Both the position numbers and the translations under genes were made by a program. Below the pieces are notes generated by a model, which searched no databases, had not been told where the DNA came from, and was given only the letters and a program-made list of their open reading frames with translations. 64,000 bases of DNA, taken from Amorphophallus konjac (lineage: Eukaryota > Streptophyta > Magnoliopsida > Alismatales > Araceae). The stretch spans positions 127,076,886 to 127,140,885 of the forward strand of contig CM040126.1 in assembly GCA_022559845.1 (NCBI GenBank). Direction: 5' to 3'. Of this stretch, positions 56,801 through 64,000 are shown piece after piece; the first letter of the stretch is position 1, and every line of letters starts with the position of its first letter.

Positions 56801-57166
56801 GTCAGCTCATAGTTGTTGTTTCCCCCTTTTCCAGGCTGTTCAGGTGATGATGCGCATACCGATGGGAAGGGGCAGGAGTGATATCTTTGAGTGCACCAGT
56901 TCTAGAGTTGGAGTTGGCATAGTTATCCTACTTGTAGTTGTGCCTTAGAGTGTGTTTAGTTTCAGTTATGATATTATTGATTGAGTTATTATTGTCTCAG
57001 TTTGTATTAAGTTGGTTTAAGGATATTGTACTAGATTTGGAATATTTCATGATCAATAAGTTATCTCTTTTCTTAGCACCTGTGTAATTGTTTAGTTTAG
57101 AATATTTATATGATTTCTAGCTAGTTTCTAACTGTACGACCCGATATTCCGCGTCGGGACGTGACA
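53833..57166 (+). repeat. Element D 5' LTR (3334 bp)
   Basis: TGTAATACCCC...GGGACGTGACA. Noncoding. Holds a GGGTCGACCC palindrome array (about 55204-55410), ACGG-type paired modules (56080-56270), a TGCAC-CGA-GTGCA hairpin near 56495, and the CCTACTGAGC...GCTCAT block (56791-56810) followed by a pyrimidine run and CCAGG (56831-56835). Short ORFs here recur in the 3' LTR only because the LTR is duplicated. Confidence 0.94.
55204..55410 (+). repeat. GGGTCGACCC palindrome array in element D 5' LTR
   Basis: At least seven copies of the 10-bp palindrome GGGTCGACCC plus decayed ones (GGGTTGACCC, GGATCGATCC), partly arranged as pairs separated by four to six bases, within a longer imperfect repeat ending in CATACACCCTGGATTTC. 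The 3' LTR copy (63258-63310) keeps about two plus one decayed copy. Confidence 0.85.
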
Positions 57167-57173
57167 GTTTAGT

Positions 57174-57187
57174 TGGTATCAGAGCCC
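57174..57187 (+). other. Element D primer-binding site (tRNA-iMet type)
   Basis: TGGTATCAGAGCCC seven bases after the LTR end. Confidence 0.93.
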
Positions 57188-57395
57188 TAGTTTAATATTC
57201 CTAGGTTTCCCTAAAAGTTCTAGATTTTCCAAGTTCTAGGGTTCTAAGTGTTATCATAGGACCCCTAACCTTGTTAAAGTCTAAGGACCTGACTGGTGAG
57301 ATTGGGTAGAAACTTGGGTTAAGTTCATATCTTAATCGTGTTATTATCTATTTTTAATGAACCTAAGTAATCTATTGCACGTGTAGGCCATTGCA

Positions 57396-58150
57396 ATGGC
57401 AGCTGACCATGCGGAATGGAGGAACTTGCAGCGTACGGTTCAAGGCCTTACTCAGGCTTTGCAACAAGCGACCCAAGCAGGAACTGCACACCATGGCACT
57501 GGTGATTTATATCGGAACTTTCGGGGAATGAATTCACCGAGATTTGCGGGCTCGACTGACCCTGATGAAGCTGAGCATTGGCTGGATGAGATGGGAAGGA
57601 TATTTGAAGTAATGCAATATAGCAATCAAGAACGTGTCCTTCTCTCGACCTTTCAGCTGGAACGTGATACAAGAACATGGTGGGAATCGGTAAAGGCGAC
57701 TCTCGGTGATCAGCAAGTCACATGGGAGGAGTTCGAGGAGTTCTTCAATGGCAAATATTTTTATGATAGAGTGCAAGAGAAGAAGGCAGCGGAGTTCACG
57801 GCTTTGAAGCAGCGAAGTCTATCCGTGGCAGAATATGAAGCTCAGTTTTCTCGGCTTTCTCATTTTGCTACTCACTTAATATCCACCGAGAAAATGAAGG
57901 CTAAGCGCTTTCTTAATGGACTGAGGCTACATTATATCAATCAATTGGCACCGATAGAGATCTCAACCTATTCTGAGATGGTGAGGAAAGCTCAAGTCCT
58001 GGAAGACACTTTAGAAATGACGGAGAGAATCCGTGGAAAAGGCACAAAGAAGGAATAATCTACGGGTTCCGGGAATATCAAACCCAGGTATGGCAAGAAG
58101 AGGCCTATTAGTGGGCCTGGTTCGTGGAGTGGTTCTGGATCGTGGAAGGG
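57396..58150 (+). pseudogene. gag: Element D gag
   Basis: An ATG at 57396 opens a 220-codon gag frame with LQRTVQGLTQALQQ, SPRFAGSTDPDEAEHWLDEM, TRTWWES and FTALKQRSLSVAEYEAQFSR, paralogous to the gag of F. A one-base slip near 58050 ends it at TAA; the continuing frame (58059 onward) carries Gly/Ser/Lys-rich sequence into the zinc knuckles. About 210 noncoding leader bases precede the ATG. Confidence 0.9.
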
Positions 58151-58154
58151 CAAG

Positions 58155-58970
58155 ATGCCGAAGCATGAAGATAAGAAGACTGGCCCTATTGTTCCATTTA
58201 AGGGCGTGTGCAAGTTTTGTGATCATCCTGATCACAGGATGGAGGAGTGCTGGCGCAAGCTGAGCGCCTGTTTGCGATGTGGAAGTAAGGAGCATCGTAT
58301 CCCTAACTGTCCTCTTTTATCGGAGCAAGCTACCCCGGCAAAATCACAAGGCATCAAAAGACCGCAAGGCAAGCTCCAAGCTTTGCACGCAGATGAAGCA
58401 GGAACCGCCGAGGATGGTGGACTCGTCGAAGGTACTCTTATTATACTCGACAAGTCAGCATTTGTTCTTTTTGATACTGGTGCCACACATTCATTTATTT
58501 CTCGGAGATTTGCTAAGTCTTTAGCTGTGGAACCTATTTTGATGAATTCTCCGTTAGAAATCTCAACGCCTATTGGTTCTAGATCGATAATTCAGTATTT
58601 CTATCCTTCTAGTGAGGTTATGATTGATGAACAGAATTTACCAGCTGATTTAGTTTGCATGGACATGAAGGATTATGATGTAATCCTAGGAGCAGATTGG
58701 TTGGCTAGATACGAGGCAAATGTTCACTGCAGTTCTAGCTCTGTGTCTTTTACTAGGCACTCGAGACTTTCTTTTGTGGGAGCTAAGCACCATAACTCCG
58801 TATCACTTATCTCGGCTCTTCGAGCTGATAAACTGATGAGACGAGGATGCGAGGCTTTTCTAGCCTTTATCTGTGCAACCCCTGAGCAGCAGATTGAGAT
58901 TAAGGACATTTCTGTTGTCCAAGATTTTCCTGATGTCTTTCTCAAAGGAACTACCAGGACTTCCGCCTGA
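58155..58970 (+). pseudogene. Element D zinc knuckles and aspartic protease
   Basis: A 271-codon frame: CKFCDHPDHRMEEC and CLRCGSKEHRIPNC knuckles (residues about 20-53), then the retropepsin VLFDTGATHSFIS with DTGA at 58472-58483, and DVILGADWLARYEANVHC. A one-base insertion near 58941 moves RT out of frame. Confidence 0.9.
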
Positions 58971-59595
58971 GCGGGAAGTTATCTTCTCTATTGATCTCAT
59001 TCCTGGTACATCTCCTATTTCCAAAGCTCCTTATCGTATGTCTCCTGCGGAACTGATAGAATTAAAGCAACAGTTGATGGAATTGCTCGAGAAGGGTTTC
59101 ATTCGTCCAAGTACCTCTCCTTGGGGAGCCCCTATATTATTCGTCAGCAAGAAAGATGGTTCGATGAGATTGTGCATCGATTATCGGTAATTGAACCAGC
59201 AGACTATCAAGAACAAATATCCATTGCCGAGGATTGACGAATTATTTGACATAGCGGGAGCTCAGTATTTTTCTAAGATCGATCTTCGATCTGGATATCA
59301 TCAGTTGCGGATTAAGGAAGAAGATATCTATAAAATAGCTTTCCGCAGCAGGTATGGTCATTTTGAATTTGTCGTTATACCTTTTGGTCTAACGAATGCA
59401 CCAGCAGCTTTCATGCAGTTGATGAACAATGTATTTCGACCCTATCTTGATCAATGGGTCGTGGTGTTCATTGATGACATCCTGATTTATTCTAAGAATG
59501 AAGAGGAGCATGCTGAGCATCTGAGGATGGCATTGCAACTGTTGAGAGATCATCAGCTATATGCCAAGTTCAGTAAATGTGATTTCTGGCTGTAA
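58942..59595 (+). pseudogene. pol: Element D reverse transcriptase
   Basis: Motifs: [36 protein letters not shown], then TAA (59188-59190), [27 protein letters not shown], and the active site [10 protein letters not shown] (FIDD at 59467-59478). A second TAA at 59593 follows CDFWL. All catalytic residues are present; the two stops are each one substitution from a sense codon. Confidence 0.92.
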
Positions 59596-59598
59596 GAG

Positions 59599-61002
59599 GT
59601 GTCCTTTCTAGGACATATTATCACAAGAGAAGGTATTTCTGTTGATCCTTCGAAGGTGGAGGCAGTGAAAAATTGGGATGAGCCTACCAGTGTGACTGAA
59701 GTTAGAAGTTTCCTAAGCCTGACAGGCTACTATAGAAGATTTATCCAAGATTTCTCTAAGATTGCGGTACCTATGACAAGATTAAGCCGCAAGGAGAACA
59801 AATTTGATTGGTCCAAAGATTGCCAGCGAAGCTTTCAGACTTTGAAGGAATGTTTAACTACTGCACCTATATTGGCTTTACCTTCTGGTGAAGGAGGTTT
59901 TGTCATATACACTGATGCTTCAGGTATTGGTTTAGGCTGTGTACTCATGCAGCATGGGAAAGTGATTGCCTATTCTTCTAGGCAGTTGAGGAAGCATGAA
60001 GAGAATTATCTTGTTCATGATTTGGAACTAGCAGCAGTGGTATTCGCTTTGAAGATATGGAGGCACTACTTGTATGGAGAAACATTCACAATGTTTTCAG
60101 ATCATAAGAGTATGAAATATTTATTTTCTCAGAAGGAACTCAATATGAGGCAGAGAAGATGGTTGGAGTACTTGAAGGACTTCGACTTCTCGATTGAGTA
60201 TCATCCGGGAAAAGGTAATGTTGTGGCAGATGCATTAAGTAGGAAGCCTGTAGCTAGATTGTCAAGTCTCATGTTACAAGAGTGGAAGCTACTGGAACAA
60301 TTAGCTAGTCTGGATCTGAATATTGACAATGATCGGGTTATGATTGCACAGATTCAACTTAAGCCTGAATTGTTGATGGAAATCAAATCTTTGCAAGATA
60401 ATGACCCCGAGCTAGTAGAGATCAAGGGAAGCTTGAGCAGCAGACCTGACTTCACGATGGCTGACGATGGAAGATTGTTATTCCAGGGTAGAACTTGTGT
60501 ACTTGATGAAGCTGAGTTAAAGAACAAGATTCTTGAGGAAGCACATAGATCCAAATACACCATTCATCCTGGAGGCACTAAAATGTTCAAGGATTTGAAG
60601 AGATCCTTTTGGTGGCCGAATATGAAAAGGGAAGTTGCAGACTTCGTGAGTAGATACTTGGTTTGTCAGCAAGTCAAGGCTGAATATTTCAGACCGGCAG
60701 GAAAGTTGAAACCACTCGACATACCCCAATGGAAGTGGGAAAGCATTGGCATGGACTTCATTATGGGTCTACCTAGGACTCGTGGTGGATTGGATGTAAT
60801 GTGGGTGATTGTCGATCGATTGACAAAGTCAGCTCATTTCTTACCCATTAAGTCCAAATGGACAGTTGATGTATTGGCTGCTTTGTATTTGAAGGAAGTG
60901 GTAAGGCTCCATGGCATACCAGTCAGCATTGTGTCTGATAGAGATCCCAGATTTACTTCACATTTCTGGAAGGGATTGCAAGAGTCTTTGGTACTCATCT
61001 GA
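59599..61002 (+). pseudogene. Element D RNase H and integrase (N-terminal part and core)
   Basis: 467 uninterrupted codons. RT thumb (FLGHIITREG), RNase H with [36 protein letters not shown] and VVADALSRKP; integrase zinc domain with LEEAHRSKYTIHPGG and SRYLVCQQ, where the first Cys of the HHCC site is Tyr; core Asp residues in SIGMDFIMG and IVSDRDPRFTS. The frame is lost near 60990, just before the region with the third catalytic residue. Confidence 0.93.
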
Positions 61003-61785
61003 ATTTCAGTACTGCCTTTCATCCACAGACAGATGGACAGACTGAAAGAACCAACCAGATAGTAGAAGATATGCTTAGAGCATGCATGATTGATTTTAGG
61101 AGGCAGTTGGAGTGAACATTTGGCTTTGATTGAATTCACCTACAATAACAGTTATCAATCCAGCATTCAAATAGCTCCTTTTGAAGCATTGTATGGAACA
61201 AGTTGTCATTCCCCATTGTATTGGGACGAGGTAGGTGAAAAGTAATGGCTTGGACCGGATCTTATTTCAGAATCATCACAGAACATCCGTATTATCCGAG
61301 ACCGGTTACAAGTGGCTCAATCAAGACAGAAGAGTTATGCCGACAATAGAAGAAGGGCATTGAATTTCAAGTTGGCGAGCATGTATTTCTGAAAGTCTCT
61401 CCTACGAGAGGGATTCAAAGATTTGGCATTCAGGGCAAGCTATGTCCGAGATATATTGGTCCGTTCGAGATTCTGGATAGAGTGGGAGGTTGCTTACAGA
61501 TTGGCATTACCGCCTCAATTGTCAGGCGTACACAATATTTTCCACGTGTCTATGTTACGAAAATATGTGTACGACCCCACTCATATCATTCAGCATGTGG
61601 ATTTTGAATTGAAGGAAGATTTGACCTATGAAGAAAGACCTATCAAGATTCTGGATCAGAAGCAACAGCAACTCCAGAATCGTTCCATACCAATGGTCAA
61701 GATTCAGTGGAGTCGGCGTGGAGTTGAGGAAGCTACTTGGGAGTCTGAAGATACTATACGGAAGCGGTATCTTGACTTATTCTAG
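61003..61785 (+). pseudogene. Element D integrase C-terminal part and chromodomain
   Basis: The third catalytic residue Glu sits in FHPQTDGQTERTNQ (about 61020-61060). A one-base insertion near 61096, a TAA at 61243, and losses near 61363 and 61484 break the frame; the region includes SYADNRRRA and IGPFEILD. The last frame (to 61785) ends with a chromodomain: YEERPIKILDQK, IPMVKIQWSR, EEATWESEDTI. It is the group II-type chromodomain usual in Tekay/Del elements. Confidence 0.88.
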
Positions 61786-61847
61786 GTGAGCTAGTCTTTC
61801 CCTATCTCTATATTAAAGTGCAGTGAATTTGGAGGATCAAATTCTTT

Positions 61848-61860
61848 AAGTGGGGGAGGG
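61848..61860 (+). other. Element D polypurine tract
   Basis: AAGTGGGGGAGGG directly before the 3' LTR start TGTAATACCCC. Confidence 0.9.
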
Positions 61861-64000
61861 TGTAATACCCCAAAAATTTCTAGAAATTTAATTAGAAATT
61901 TATTTGAATTTAATTAGAAATTATTTGAATTTATTTGAACTTATGGGAATTAATTCGAAATTAATTAGATTAATTCTTTAATAAATAGAATAAGTCACAT
62001 TTCGACTGTTTTATAAAAATCCATAAAAATCATATTCTTGTAGAATCAATTGTGTTTAACAATTTTATCTTCTATAACTAAGCATAATAAAATCATTAAC
62101 TAGGCCGAATCAGTGGGATTAGTCAAATTTTCACACTTACCTAACCAAATTAGTGCTCAATACTAACCACCACCTTAAAATATCAAATTCGAGCTCATTT
62201 CTCAACCAAATGAGGTGATTCCAAAGGTAAATGAAAGGTATTATAGAGAGGATCATTTCCCTTCTCACAATGCCACGAAATTTTTAACTTATGGGGAGTA
62301 TTGGTCGCACATGGGCTAGGTCAACATTGGCGGCGGCGGTTCAAACACTCCACTTCAACGGTCGATTTCTCCCTTCCTGGAAGGATCCAGAACATGAATA
62401 AGCTATTAAAAGAAAGCCCTATGTGTCTATTTTCTTTTGGGAGTAGTGGTGGTCACAGAGGATTCCGATCTAGAGAGATCTCTCGCGTTTATTGGAGGAG
62501 TGTCCGAGTTCGTGGGTTTTTCTTTGGCCCTCTTTGTTCCTTCGATTAAGGTAGGTACCCTTGACCAAAATATGTACATGAGTATACCATTTTGATCCTC
62601 TCGGATAGCTCTTTCCATTGGTAGTAAAATTCCCAAATTCTATTAGGTGTGGAGGGAGATCTCGTGGAAATAGTGAAGGGCTATCAAACGGGCGTTCTTC
62701 GTTCTAACTTCTAAATCTCTCTTCGATTGAGGTAGGTTATAACAGACCAAACTCTAATTAACATATATAGTTGTAATCAGCAGCATGTTAGCTTTCATTT
62801 GGCGTAGAAAGCCCTAAATGTTATGCATCATGTTTAGAGAATTTCTGATTTGAGTAAGAGCATGTCTAGACGTGGTTTATGATGTATTCTTTTGAGTTAA
62901 ATCATGATTTCGAGTTATTAATCTTGATCCCCATATAGCATGTCATATATGGTTGGAATCAACGTCGAGTAAGCTTTCTTTTGATATAGAAAGCCCCAAT
63001 TTTTATAGAGCATGCTTAGAGAATTTCGTGTTTGATTAGAAGCATGTTAAGACTAGGTTTTTTAAGTGTTCTTCCTAGATAGGTTGTGATTTCGATTGGT
63101 TTTCCGGTGAATTTAGGGTTCCAAACCCTTGTATTATGACCCTAATATGTCCATCAAGAACCTAGGGGCATGGGGTTAAGATCTCAGTCCAATTAGACCC
63201 CAATTGGGTAAGATTTTTTCCGTTTTACGGAAGTCACGTTCGCGTCTGCGAACGCAGTGGTCGACCCAATGGGTCGACCCATACACCCTGGATTTCCAGG
63301 GGTCGACCCATTTGCTGACAGCCCCGGTGGGCTTGTTTTCGGCCCGAGGATCGATCCGGACTGTGAGGGGATCGACCCATTCAAGCCTAGTCCAATTGAA
63401 AACCATATTTTGAGGAACCAATGACCCATACATTCAACCCTATGATCTCAAAATTAAGCCCGGTGTTCCTCAATCCAAAATTGAAGAAATGGTCCAAAGG
63501 TATAAACCATCCCGATTACTATCTCCACTTCAACGCACACAAATGGTTAATTAGAAACCCATATAATAAAATGGTAATTTTGAAAGTAAATTGCTATCTT
63601 GTATTACTGTCTATTGTCATTACTGGCTTGTTCTAGTATCTTGAGTTACCATTTTGTAATTAACTTATCTCTTGAATTGAAATTTATAATAATTCATGAA
63701 TCAAGTTATTTTGAAATGGCTGTTAGGAAATCAATTAAAAGCCCTTATACCCTGGTAGAATAGACTAATAGCACACTAACAATCTATATGGCATTACGGC
63801 CATTAAACCTAAATTGTTGTCCCTTAGTGCGATTCTACCCGGACACTCTATCCGGCAAGTTAGAATCCGCCATTTTGAGACCCATATGACCCGGCTACGA
63901 CCTAGAAATTGTGACCAAATTGCTGAGTTATAAGTCACGGATCGACTTGGGCTAATCAGCACATGAGTAGCTCATAGTTGACCGCTTGTCTCCATGAACG
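61861..64000 (+). repeat. Element D 3' LTR, cut by the window end
   Basis: First 2140 bases of an LTR matching 53833 onward. Visible differences: a gain of about 18 bases near 62540 (CTCTTTGTTCCTTCGATT), a gain near 62955, and loss of about 110 bases in the palindrome array near 63255-63310. By length it should end about 1.1-1.2 kb past the window. Confidence 0.92.

Larger units (their letters stand above)
53833..64000 (+). mobile_element. Element D: Tekay/Del-like chromovirus, truncated by window end
   Basis: 5' LTR 53833-57166, tRNA-iMet primer site, gag, protease, RT, RNase H, integrase, chromodomain, polypurine tract, and the first 2140 bases of the 3' LTR. Gag-pol is broken by about three stops and at least six single-base indels. 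LTR copies differ by several percent and by a contraction of a GTCGAC palindrome array. Same clade as F and C by LTR termini and domain order, but a different family. Confidence 0.93.

Noticed and set aside
1..64000. Host genes, rRNA, DNA transposons with terminal inverted repeats, endogenous pararetrovirus
   Set aside because: I looked for transposase, movement-protein and coat-protein-like motifs, ribosomal landmarks and multi-exon gene patterns on both strands and saw none; all RT-like sequence is Ty3/gypsy with LTRs.

Overview
This window is nuclear repeat-rich (heterochromatin-like) DNA of a land plant, most likely a flowering plant with a large genome. Essentially all of it is nested LTR retrotransposons and their tandem repeats. 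I found no convincing host gene, rRNA, intact tRNA or CRISPR array. The plant assignment rests on primer-binding sites complementary to initiator tRNA-Met (TGGTATCAGAGC), chromovirus polyproteins ending in chromodomains with ~3.3-kb LTRs (Tekay/Del-like), and a Tat-lineage Ty3/gypsy element with two RNase H domains. The species cannot be told from this sequence.

Layout. I name the elements A to G. G (about 6190-33802, minus strand, right LTR incomplete) is the oldest host: a decayed Tat-lineage element. From right to left it has an LTR portion (31954-33802), PBS, gag, protease, RT-RNase H, a second archaeal-type RNase H, integrase (ending 22534), four consecutive tandem-repeat families (22533-22103 continuing at 10324-7319), and a coiled-coil ORF on the opposite strand (6190-6951). 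Element A (953-6189, minus) is a gag-only element whose right LTR is broken at the junction with that antisense ORF; bases 1-952 are an orphan LTR-like piece. Inside G's 41-bp array sits C (10325-22102), a solo LTR of a Tekay/Del-like chromovirus with the 5-bp target duplication AAGGT. C is itself split by B (11197-19684, minus, duplication CAATA), a gag-only element with 2.76-kb LTRs and two long open reading frames.

On the right, F (33803-42754 in window, minus, Tekay/Del-like chromovirus) begins inside G's LTR. E (42755-53832 in window, plus, gag-only Ogre/Tat-like) begins inside F's right LTR. D (53833-64000, plus, Tekay/Del-like chromovirus) begins inside E's right LTR. The window ends in D's 3' LTR, so the right-hand target duplications of D, E and F are not visible.

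The elements D, E, F and G are non-functional as read: stops and frameshifts run through D, F and G, and E has no pol. A and B have no pol and would depend on proteins supplied in trans; B is the only element whose ORFs look open. The most interesting observations are these: LTR divergence runs opposite to the nesting order on the right-hand side (F is the host but has the most similar LTRs); short CG-containing hairpin modules are arrayed in LTRs of unrelated families; a 40-bp satellite appears to have been amplified from the core of a 120-bp unit in G; and B carries two overlapping ORFs offset by -1.
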